From positions 1 through 8,836 of the forward strand of contig CBFGTA010000097.1 in the NCBI GenBank assembly GCA_965651595.1: DNA of 8,836 bases, written 5' to 3'. Shown here in pieces: positions 1 through 5,670 of the stretch; position 1 is the stretch's first letter, and the number at the start of each line of letters is the position of its first letter. Made by a program: the position numbers and the translations under genes. Source of the DNA: CBFGTA01 sp965651595 (GTDB lineage: Bacteria > Actinomycetota > Actinomycetes > S36-B12 > UBA10799). Below the pieces are notes generated by a model that worked only from the letters and a program-made list of their open reading frames with translations, did not search any database and had not been told where the DNA came from.

Positions 1-51
1 CCTGCGTGTGCCGTTGACCTGCGTGTGCCGTTGACCTGCGCGTGCCGTTGA
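1..51. repeat. Three tandem copies of a 17-bp repeat
   Basis: The unit CCTGCGTGTGCCGTTGA occurs head to tail at 1-17, 18-34 and 35-51. The first two copies are identical; the third differs by one base (T to C at unit position 7). The array touches the window edge, so more copies may lie to the left. The unit is not a multiple of three, so each copy would shift a reading frame, which argues against a coding repeat. Each copy ends in TTGA and the copy junctions read TTGACC, resembling a -35 hexamer, but none is at a usable distance from the -10 box at 86-91. Function unknown: a minisatellite or a repeated binding site are both possible. Confidence 0.85.
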
Positions 52-85
52 GAGGTGCCCGCGATCGTGTCGGAGCGGCGGCCAT

Positions 86-91
86 TAGCGT
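86..91 (+). promoter_or_regulatory. Putative -10 box (TAGCGT) for leaderless transcription of the metalloprotease gene
   Basis: TAGCGT matches the actinobacterial TANNNT -10 pattern and ends six bases before the ATG at 98, so transcription would be expected to begin at or within a base or two of the start codon. There is no Shine-Dalgarno sequence. The TAG of the box is in frame with the gene and closes the frame upstream, so an earlier start is impossible. No good -35 hexamer is visible 16-18 bases upstream. Confidence 0.6.
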
Positions 92-97
92 AGACAC

Positions 98-1162
98 ATG
101 GGCATCACTGTCGATTGGACGTTGGCATCGGCTACAGCGCGGCGGCTAGCTCCGGCCGGTCCCTCGTTGAGTGCGCCTGCCGCTGCCGGAGCGGTCGAGA
201 GAATTCGGGTGGCTGCCAGCCAAGCAGGTCCGATCGTGCAGCGAGTGTCGGGGTTGATCGGGCCGCCAGGTTCCGAGGTGGTGGCCGTGGTTGATCGCGC
301 GACATGGAGCGACCGCAACGTGGCCTCATTCGCCCGCATTCTGACGCCGTGGCTTGATCAGGCTACTGCAGGCGTAGGTGGAGGAGCTGCCGTGGCGGCG
401 GTGGGATCGCGGTTGACGGCCATCGAGTTGGGTGCCGCATTGGCCTGGCTGTCGACAAAGGTCTTGGGCCAGTACGACGCGTTAGCACCTGACCCCGACG
501 ACGGCCAGCTCATGATCATTGCACCGAACATTGTCGCGGCGGCTGAGGAACTCGACGCCAGCCTCGACGAGTTCGCCCTGTGGGTGTGCCTGCACGAGCA
601 GACCCACCGGCTGCAGTTCACAGCGGTCACCTGGATGCCAGAGTATTTTCGCTCGCTCGTTGACGGACTGGTGGCGAACATGGGTGTGGACGGGTCTCAC
701 CTGGTGCGTGCCATCGTGCCAATCGCTCGAGCGCTCACCGATGTCTTGAGGGGGCGCGCCGACATGGCCGCAGTTGCGCAGGCCATCCAGACACCCGAGC
801 AACGTCTCTATTACGACCAAATTCTGGCACTCATGACACTGCTTGAAGGTCACGCGGACGTCATGATGGACCGGGTTACGGCCGAAGAGTTGCCGAACGT
901 TGAGCAGTTACGGCAACGATTCGATCGACGGCGAAGCAACCCAGGCAGGTTAGATTCTGTGGCTCGGAAATTGCTCGCAGTTGACAGCAAGATGCAACAG
1001 TATTCGGAGGGTGCGAAGTTCGTCCGAGAAGCGGTCGAGGCAGTTGGCGTCGAAGGCTTCAACTGGGTGTGGCTGCACCCAGACAACGTGCCGACCCGAA
1101 GCGAGATTGCCGAACCGTCCGATTGGGTGGCGCGTCAAAGGCAAGGAACCGTCGCGCGGTGA
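98..1162 (+). CDS. Zinc-dependent metalloprotease of the DUF2342 (zincin-like, 'F420 biosynthesis-associated') family
   Basis: Encodes 354 residues. An HEQTH zinc-protease motif (HExxH) lies at residues 166-170 in the context CLHEQTHRLQF, and a downstream EGHAD at residues 250-254 is the likely third zinc ligand region (E250); this pairing and the N-terminal VDWTLA...ARRL segment are typical of the actinobacterial DUF2342/zincin_2 family. I see no signal peptide or membrane segment, so it is probably cytoplasmic. Its substrate and physiological role are not established; the 'coenzyme F420 biosynthesis-associated' label in databases rests, as far as I know, on phylogenetic co-occurrence. The ATG at 98 is the first possible start because an in-frame TAG lies at 86-88. 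Its stop overlaps the tilS start (GTGA), so the two are probably cotranscribed and translationally coupled. This neighbour is conserved next to tilS in actinobacteria. The family call is strong; the biochemical role is unknown. Confidence 0.88.
   Translation: MGITVDWTLASATARRLAPAGPSLSAPAAAGAVERIRVAASQAGPIVQRVSGLIGPPGSEVVAVVDRATWSDRNVASFARILTPWLDQATAGVGGGAAVAAVGSRLTAIELGAALAWLSTKVLGQYDALAPDPDDGQLMIIAPNIVAAAEELDASLDEFALWVCLHEQTHRLQFTAVTWMPEYFRSLVDGLVANMGVDGSHLVRAIVPIARALTDVLRGRADMAAVAQAIQTPEQRLYYDQILALMTLLEGHADVMMDRVTAEELPNVEQLRQRFDRRRSNPGRLDSVARKLLAVDSKMQQYSEGAKFVREAVEAVGVEGFNWVWLHPDNVPTRSEIAEPSDWVARQRQGTVAR
1143..1147 (+). promoter_or_regulatory. Shine-Dalgarno AAGGA that supports the tilS GTG start
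   Basis: AAGGA lies 11 bases before the GTG at 1159, inside the last codons of the metalloprotease gene. It supports the start that overlaps the upstream stop (GTGA) rather than the in-frame ATG at 1069, which would overlap the upstream gene by over 90 bases. Confidence 0.55.
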
Positions 1163-2286
1163 CCAGCCTCCCCGGTCCGGGCCGCACAGGCGACTCGGCG
1201 CCGACACCTGGTGAGTCAGATGCATTGGGTCACCTGGTGCGGGCAGTCGAGCGCTTGGGCGCCTCCCTGTCAGGCAGCGCCCCCCTGATTGTCGCGTGCA
1301 GCGGTGGCGCAGACTCACTGGCGCTGGTAGCGGCGGCTTGTGCGTGGCGAGATCGCCGCAAGTTGCGTTCGCGACCAGTCCCCGAATCAGTCGTCGCCGT
1401 TGTGGTCGATCACCAACTCCAGGACGATTCGGCCCACACGGCGGAAGTCGCAGCCAGACAATGCCAGCGGCTAGGGGTAGATACGGCGTTGGTCGTGGGA
1501 GTTGACGTGGACACTGGCTCAGGTGCTGGCGGCTTGGAAGCGGCGGCCCGGAGGGCTCGCTATGGGGCGCTGGCGGACGAGGCAGTGAACCGGGGGGCTG
1601 CCAGCGTTCTGCTCGGGCACACTCTGGACGACCAAGCAGAGACAGTTCTGCTCGGGCTCACTCGTGGCTCAGGGGCGCGATCCCTGCAGGGGATGAAAGA
1701 GAAAGACGGCTTGTGGTGGCGGCCGTTCTTGGGTGTGCGGAGAAAACAAACGGAACAAGTCTGCGCTGATCTGGGTGTCGAGCCCCACCGTGACCCACAC
1801 AATGTCGATGAGCGGTTCACTCGGGTGCGGATCCGTCGGACGATCATGCCAGCGATTGCGGCGGAACTGGGCGACGGGGCAGTTCGTGCCTTGGCCCGGA
1901 CAGCCCGATCGCTCCAGGCAGACCAGGCTGCACTCGAGGAATGGGCGTGGCGGGAGTACGGCCAACGCCAGCAGGTGCTCGACGGAGCCAGCCAGCCTCC
2001 GACCGAACGCTCGGGACAGGCTCCGGCCTTGTCGCTGCGACACCCTGTCGATTGGGAGGACACGCCAGCGGCTGTGCGGCGACGAATCCTCAGGTTGTGG
2101 GTCGCAGATGCTGGCTGCCCGATGGGGCAACTGTCAGCCATTCACCTCCTCGATCTCGACCGACTCGGGCAACGATGTATTCGTGGCCCGCTACGGCTGC
2201 CGGGTGACAGGGAGGCGAGCCGCCGCGAGGATGAGTTGCTCATCTGCCAAGCTATCCCCCTGCACTCTCCACGTCTTGCCCCCTGA
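1159..2286 (+). CDS. tilS: tRNA(Ile)-lysidine synthetase TilS
   Basis: Encodes 375 residues from the GTG at 1159. TilS uses ATP and lysine to convert C34 of the CAU anticodon of a tRNA-Ile into lysidine, so that it reads AUA and is charged with isoleucine; it acts in the cytoplasm and is usually essential. The N-type ATP pyrophosphatase PP-loop SGGADS is at residues 48-53 in the context VACSGGADSLALVAA. GHTLDDQAET (H154, D157, D158) and the following LTRGSGARSLQGM and RPFLGVRR stretches are diagnostic of the family, as is DPHNVDERFTRVRIR further on. The roughly 40 residues before the PP-loop domain are variable. The C-terminal third is poorly conserved and fits the substrate-binding region. 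The start overlaps the metalloprotease stop by four bases, and hpt begins 38 bases after the stop, so an operon is likely. The start could in principle be the ATG at 1069, but the overlap and the ribosome binding site favour 1159. Confidence 0.93.
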   Translation: MTSLPGPGRTGDSAPTPGESDALGHLVRAVERLGASLSGSAPLIVACSGGADSLALVAAACAWRDRRKLRSRPVPESVVAVVVDHQLQDDSAHTAEVAARQCQRLGVDTALVVGVDVDTGSGAGGLEAAARRARYGALADEAVNRGAASVLLGHTLDDQAETVLLGLTRGSGARSLQGMKEKDGLWWRPFLGVRRKQTEQVCADLGVEPHRDPHNVDERFTRVRIRRTIMPAIAAELGDGAVRALARTARSLQADQAALEEWAWREYGQRQQVLDGASQPPTERSGQAPALSLRHPVDWEDTPAAVRRRILRLWVADAGCPMGQLSAIHLLDLDRLGQRCIRGPLRLPGDREASRREDELLICQAIPLHSPRLAP

Positions 2287-2310
2287 GGGTGGGTATCTGT
2301 CACTGCCGGG

Positions 2311-2315
2311 AAGGA
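2311..2315 (+). promoter_or_regulatory. Shine-Dalgarno AAGGA that decides the hpt start
   Basis: AAGGA (within GGGAAGGA) lies nine bases before the GTG at 2325. The other in-frame GTG at 2289, three bases after the tilS stop, has no well-spaced ribosome binding site and would add 12 residues that do not look like the family's N-terminus. Confidence 0.6.
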
Positions 2316-2324
2316 ACTTCATTC

Positions 2325-2861
2325 GTGCGAGCATCGGAACTCGACGGACAAGCTCGAGTGGTCGTCAGTGCTGAACAAATCGACCACCGGTTGACCGAAC
2401 TCGCCCGGCAGGTGGAAAGCGACTATGCAGGCAAGGACGTCGTGCTGATCGGAGTCCTGAAGGGTGCCATGATGGTGATGGCGGACTTCAGTCGCGAGTT
2501 GCGGCTGCCGGTCGAGATCGATTGGATGGCTGTCGCTTCCTACGGCTCTGGGACTTCTTCGAGCGGAATGGTGCGGATCCTCAAGGACATCGATGTCGAC
2601 ATTCGTGATCGCCACGTCATCATCGTTGAGGACGTGCTCGACTCGGGCCTGACTTTGCAGTGGCTCGTGGCTCAACTCAACCTGCGCGGCCCGGCCTCAC
2701 TGGAAATGTTGGCGCTTGTGCGCAAACCCGACGCCATCACTAACGATGTCAATGTCCGTTATGTCGGCTTCGACTTGTCCAACCAGTTCATCGTCGGTTA
2801 CGGGATGGACCATGCTCAGCAGTGGCGCAATCTTGCAGAGATTTGCGTACTCGAAGACTAG
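2325..2861 (+). CDS. hpt: Hypoxanthine(-guanine) phosphoribosyltransferase
   Basis: Encodes 178 residues from the GTG at 2325. The enzyme salvages hypoxanthine, and usually guanine, by transferring them to PRPP to form IMP or GMP in the cytoplasm. The PRPP-binding motif VEDVLDSGLTL starts at residue 101, with acidic pair E102-D103 and the likely catalytic base D106. GVLKGAMMVMADF (from residue 43) is the phosphate/pyrophosphate-binding loop, and SYGSGTSSSG is the flexible active-site loop. RKPDA and VGFDLSNQFIVGYGMD near the C-terminus contact the purine and are typical of the class. Length fits the family (about 180). It follows tilS by 38 bases and is followed by a 153-bp gap before ftsH, so it probably ends the first transcription unit. 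In Bacillus subtilis TilS and HprT have been reported to act together on ftsH expression; whether that applies in actinobacteria is unknown. Confidence 0.94.
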   Translation: MRASELDGQARVVVSAEQIDHRLTELARQVESDYAGKDVVLIGVLKGAMMVMADFSRELRLPVEIDWMAVASYGSGTSSSGMVRILKDIDVDIRDRHVIIVEDVLDSGLTLQWLVAQLNLRGPASLEMLALVRKPDAITNDVNVRYVGFDLSNQFIVGYGMDHAQQWRNLAEICVLED

Positions 2862-2863
2862 AC

Positions 2864-2878
2864 CCACCATGAAGGTGG
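2864..2878 (+). other. Small hairpin just after hpt
   Basis: CCACC at 2864-2868 pairs with GGTGG at 2874-2878 around a five-base loop, beginning three bases after the hpt stop codon. There is no T-run after it, so a rho-independent terminator is not supported. It may be an mRNA 3' end structure or chance. Confidence 0.25.
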
Positions 2879-2917
2879 CCACCGGCACCGAGATGACCCA
2901 TCGGGGCTTTGATGCCG

Positions 2918-2935
2918 TGCGGGGGTCGGCCCGCA
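2918..2935 (+). terminator. GC-rich hairpin in the hpt-ftsH gap, possible weak terminator
   Basis: TGCGGG at 2918-2923 pairs perfectly with CCCGCA at 2930-2935 around the loop GGTCGG. The stem is stable but no T-tract follows, so it is at best a T-less attenuator of the kind proposed in high-GC bacteria. Its place between the end of hpt and the ftsH promoter fits a transcription boundary. Confidence 0.3.
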
Positions 2936-2966
2936 GGAGGCCCACTGGTGCATCCGACGTGAATTG

Positions 2967-2989
2967 CGGAACACTCGGGAGTGTTTCCG
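2967..2989. promoter_or_regulatory. Imperfect inverted repeat upstream of the ftsH -10 box, candidate operator
   Basis: The left arm CGGAACACTC (2967-2976) and right arm GAGTGTTTCCG (2979-2989) are complementary over ten pairs with one extra T in the right arm, separated by GG. The right arm covers the position expected for the -35 element of the ftsH promoter, a classic operator position. The core shares CACTC/GAGTG with the CIRCE element, but CIRCE has a nine-base spacer and this has two, so it is not CIRCE. It could bind an unidentified dimeric regulator, or form an RNA hairpin in read-through transcripts. Confidence 0.5.
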
Positions 2990-3000
2990 GCCCGGTCGCC

Positions 3001-3006
3001 TACTCT
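3001..3006 (+). promoter_or_regulatory. Putative -10 box (TACTCT) of the ftsH-fol unit
   Basis: TACTCT matches TANNNT and ends eight bases before the ftsH ATG at 3015, with no Shine-Dalgarno between. Transcription from it would give a leaderless or nearly leaderless ftsH message. No convincing -35 hexamer is seen; that position is occupied by the inverted repeat. Confidence 0.5.
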
Positions 3007-3014
3007 TAGTGCTG

Positions 3015-5069
3015 ATGAACGCTAAGAGATTCTTTCGTGGGCCCTTCATGTGGGTGTTGGTTGTCATTCTGCTTGTCCTCGTGGGCAGTAGCTTGTACTC
3101 GACGGTCACGGCCCCGAAGAACGTGGACACCTGGGAAGTGGTCAGTGACATCGACCAAAACCGTGTCCGGTCGGCGGACTTAGAGACGGGGCAAAGCCAG
3201 AGCATCATCCTGACTCTCAACGACGGCAGCCGCGTTCAGGCCGACTATGTGGAGGGTCAAGGCCTGGAATTGCAGCGGTCCCTGCAGGAGAAGAAGAACG
3301 CTGGCCAGATTCCAGACGGCTACAACGTCCAGGTTGTGCGAGATTCCATGCTCGTCACCCTGTTGATCTCTCTGCTGCCCATCGCCATCATCATCTTGCT
3401 GCTGTTCTTCTTCATGAGCCAGATGCAAGGTGGCGGACGGATCATGAACTTCGGGAAGGCCAAGACGAAGGCACTGGCCAAAGACATGCCGAAGACCACG
3501 TTCGCCGACGTGGCTGGCGCTGACGAGGCGGTCGAGGAACTCGAAGAAATCAAAGACTTCCTGCGTGAGCCAGCCAAGTTCCAGGCAGTCGGGGCAAAGA
3601 TTCCCAAGGGCGTGCTGCTGTATGGCCCGCCCGGGACAGGTAAGACTCTGCTGGCCCGAGCCGTCGCCGGTGAGGCCGAAGTCCCCTTCTATTCAATCTC
3701 CGGCTCGGATTTTGTCGAGATGTTCGTCGGAGTCGGCGCGAGTCGGGTGCGCGACCTCTTCGAACAGGCCAAAGAGAATGCCCCCGCCATCATTTTCGTC
3801 GACGAGATCGACGCGGTCGGCCGCCATCGCGGTGCTGGACTCGGTGGTGGGCACGACGAGCGGGAACAGACGCTCAATCAGATGCTCGTGGAGATGGACG
3901 GGTTCGACGTGAGTTCCGGCGTCATTCTGATCGCAGCCACCAACCGACCCGACATTCTCGACCCCGCGCTCCTGCGGCCGGGCCGTTTTGACCGCCAGAT
4001 TGCGGTTGAACGGCCAGACCTGAACGGCCGGTTCGACATCCTGAAGGTTCATGCGCGGGGCAAGCCGTTCGCTGATGATGTCGACCTCATGGCCGTCGCC
4101 CGACGCACACCGGGCTTCACCGGAGCAGATCTTGCCAATGTCCTCAACGAGGCGGCGTTGCTGACGGCCCGCCAGGGCGGGACCATCGTCGACAACGCGT
4201 CTCTCGATGAGGCTATTGATCGTGTTCTCGCTGGCCCCCAAAAGCGCACCCGGGTCATGGACGACCACGAAAAGACGATCACTGCTTACCACGAAGGCGG
4301 ACACGCCTTAGTGGCGGCGGCGCTGCCGAACACCGACCCGGTTCACAAGATCACCATCTTGCCGCGGGGACGGGCATTGGGCTACACGATGGTCCTGCCC
4401 GACAAGGACAAGTACTCGTCGACGCGCAACGAGATGCTCGACCAACTCGCCTACGCCCTCGGCGGTCGGGCTGCTGAAGAAATGATCTTCCACGACCCGA
4501 CGACGGGCGCGGCCAACGACATCGACAAGGCCACGAATCTGGCCCGCGCGATGGTCACCCAGTATGGAATGACCGAGAGGCTCGGGGCGATCAAGTACGG
4601 AAAGCCGCAAGGCGAAGTATTCCTCGGCATGGATCGCGGCCACGAGCGTGACTACTCGGAAGAGATCGCCGCAGCCATCGACGAAGAGGTTCGCAGCCTC
4701 ATTGAGCAAGCCCATATGGAGGCCTACGAAATCCTCTTCGACAACCGCGACGTCCTCGACGAACTCGTCCTGGCGCTGCTCGAGAGGGAGACTCTCAACA
4801 AGGAAGAGGTCGCTGAGGTCTTCGAGCATATCCGTCGTCGCCCGGCTCGTCCGCCATGGACCGGTTCTGATCGCCGCCGGCCTTCTGACCGAGGACCAGT
4901 TGCAGCGCCTATCAAGACCGCCGAGGTCTCGACTAACGGAGAAAGTTCCGCGGCCTCGACCGCGTCGGTGTCCGATGACGCCGAGGCGGCTCCGGTCGGT
5001 GAAGGCACGCAAGAACCCGGCGGGCCGATCGGCAACAACGAGGAGGACGGCCGTGGCGGATCCGATTAG
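3015..5069 (+). CDS. ftsH: ATP-dependent zinc metalloprotease FtsH
   Basis: Encodes 684 residues. FtsH is a hexameric, membrane-anchored AAA+ protease that extracts and degrades misfolded membrane proteins and some short-lived cytosolic proteins. Order of parts: a first membrane segment at about residues 10-30 (MWVLVVILLVLVG), a small extracytoplasmic domain, a second membrane segment around LLISLLPIAIIILLLFFF, the AAA+ domain with Walker A GPPGTGKT at 204-211 and Walker B IIFVDEID with D263-E264, then the peptidase domain with HEGGH at 426-430 and the third zinc ligand D502 in GAANDID. The C-terminal tail of about 75 residues is disordered and rich in S, P, E and D. The start is taken as ATG 3015 (MNAKRFFRG, family-like); the frame is open back to a TTG at 2964, but that would put the inverted repeat and -10 box inside the gene. 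The 3' end overlaps folE by 17 bases, so ftsH heads the fol operon, as in other actinobacteria. Confidence 0.95.
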   Translation: MNAKRFFRGPFMWVLVVILLVLVGSSLYSTVTAPKNVDTWEVVSDIDQNRVRSADLETGQSQSIILTLNDGSRVQADYVEGQGLELQRSLQEKKNAGQIPDGYNVQVVRDSMLVTLLISLLPIAIIILLLFFFMSQMQGGGRIMNFGKAKTKALAKDMPKTTFADVAGADEAVEELEEIKDFLREPAKFQAVGAKIPKGVLLYGPPGTGKTLLARAVAGEAEVPFYSISGSDFVEMFVGVGASRVRDLFEQAKENAPAIIFVDEIDAVGRHRGAGLGGGHDEREQTLNQMLVEMDGFDVSSGVILIAATNRPDILDPALLRPGRFDRQIAVERPDLNGRFDILKVHARGKPFADDVDLMAVARRTPGFTGADLANVLNEAALLTARQGGTIVDNASLDEAIDRVLAGPQKRTRVMDDHEKTITAYHEGGHALVAAALPNTDPVHKITILPRGRALGYTMVLPDKDKYSSTRNEMLDQLAYALGGRAAEEMIFHDPTTGAANDIDKATNLARAMVTQYGMTERLGAIKYGKPQGEVFLGMDRGHERDYSEEIAAAIDEEVRSLIEQAHMEAYEILFDNRDVLDELVLALLERETLNKEEVAEVFEHIRRRPARPPWTGSDRRRPSDRGPVAAPIKTAEVSTNGESSAASTASVSDDAEAAPVGEGTQEPGGPIGNNEEDGRGGSD
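5041..5047 (+). promoter_or_regulatory. Strong Shine-Dalgarno AGGAGGA of folE, inside the ftsH 3' end
   Basis: AGGAGGA ends five bases before the GTG at 5053 and is the best ribosome binding site in the window. It fixes the folE start within the ftsH coding sequence, giving a 17-base overlap, although the folE frame is open much further upstream. Confidence 0.75.
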
Positions 5070-5661
5070 TTCGCCCGACCGCGTTCCCGCTGACATTCCC
5101 GACTTCGACCAGCCGAGGGCCGAACGCGCGATTCGCGAGTTACTCCTGGCAGTAGGTGAAGATCCGGATCGTGACGGGCTGCGCGAGACGCCAGCCCGGG
5201 TCGCGCGGATGTATCGGGAAGTGTTTGCTGGAATGCGGCAGACTCCCGAAGACGTCCTCACCACCACTTTCGAAGTTGCCCACGACGAACTCGTGGTCGT
5301 GCGTGACATCGAGCTGTGGAGCCACTGCGAACACCACCTTGTGCCCTTCTTCGGGCGGGTACACGTCGGCTACATCCCGGCGGACGGCGGGCGCATCACC
5401 GGCCTGTCCAAGTTGGCTCGACTCGTCGATGTCTATGCGCGACGGCCCCAGGTCCAGGAGCGGCTCACCGCCCAGATCGCCGACGCCCTCCAACGGGTCC
5501 TCCAGCCGCAGGGGACGATTGTGGTCGTAGAGGCCGAGCACTTGTGTATGTCAATGCGGGGAGTGGCCAAGCCGGGCGCCAAGACCTTGACGAGTTCCGT
5601 GCGCGGCCAACTGCGCGATCCCGCCACTCGGGCCGAGGCAATGGCCTTGATCTCGGGTTAG
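5053..5661 (+). CDS. folE: GTP cyclohydrolase I FolE
   Basis: Encodes 202 residues from the GTG at 5053. The enzyme converts GTP to 7,8-dihydroneopterin triphosphate, the first step of folate synthesis, as a toroidal decamer in the cytoplasm. The zinc ligands are visible: C92 and H95 in SHCEHHLVPFFG and C165 in EAEHLCMSMRG. GEDPDRDGLRETPARVARMY near the N-terminus, the GRITGLSKLARLVDVYARRPQVQERLT block and GVAKPGAKTLTSSVRG at the C-terminal end are typical of the classic type IA enzyme. The presence of all zinc cysteines separates it from the zinc-independent FolE2 type. Length is normal. The segment ELWSHCEHH has tryptophan where many homologues have a smaller or different aromatic residue; I do not read this as loss of function. 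It overlaps ftsH by 17 bases and is followed by folP after nine bases. Confidence 0.96.
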   Translation: MADPISSPDRVPADIPDFDQPRAERAIRELLLAVGEDPDRDGLRETPARVARMYREVFAGMRQTPEDVLTTTFEVAHDELVVVRDIELWSHCEHHLVPFFGRVHVGYIPADGGRITGLSKLARLVDVYARRPQVQERLTAQIADALQRVLQPQGTIVVVEAEHLCMSMRGVAKPGAKTLTSSVRGQLRDPATRAEAMALISG

Positions 5662-5670
5662 CGGTCACCT

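Noticed and set aside
1..51. CRISPR array
   Set aside because: The 17-bp units are directly adjacent with no spacers.
1733..2374. 213-codon plus-strand open frame overlapping tilS and hpt
   Set aside because: An out-of-frame shadow of tilS: composition is arginine/serine-rich and the tilS and hpt frames carry all conserved motifs.
2967..2989. CIRCE (HrcA) or HAIR (HspR) heat-shock operator
   Set aside because: Only the CACTC/GAGTG core matches CIRCE, and the spacer is two rather than nine bases; the HAIR half-site CTTGAGT is absent.
2967..3000. SigR/SigH-type promoter starting at GGAACA
   Set aside because: No GTT -10 element occurs 16-18 bases downstream of GGAACA at 2968-2973.
2964..3014. 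Upstream TTG start for ftsH adding 17 residues
   Set aside because: It would put the inverted repeat and -10 box inside the gene and has no ribosome binding site; MNAKRFFRG from 3015 is the usual actinobacterial N-terminus.
4648..5052. Upstream extension of the folE frame by 135 codons
   Set aside because: It lies within ftsH in another frame; the strong Shine-Dalgarno at 5041-5047 and the family's N-terminus place the start at 5053.
4308..5309. Long (333-codon) minus-strand open frame opposite the ftsH 3' end and folE 5' end
   Set aside because: Low-complexity serine/arginine-rich translation typical of the antisense of high-GC coding sequence; it lies opposite two certain genes and shows no family motif.
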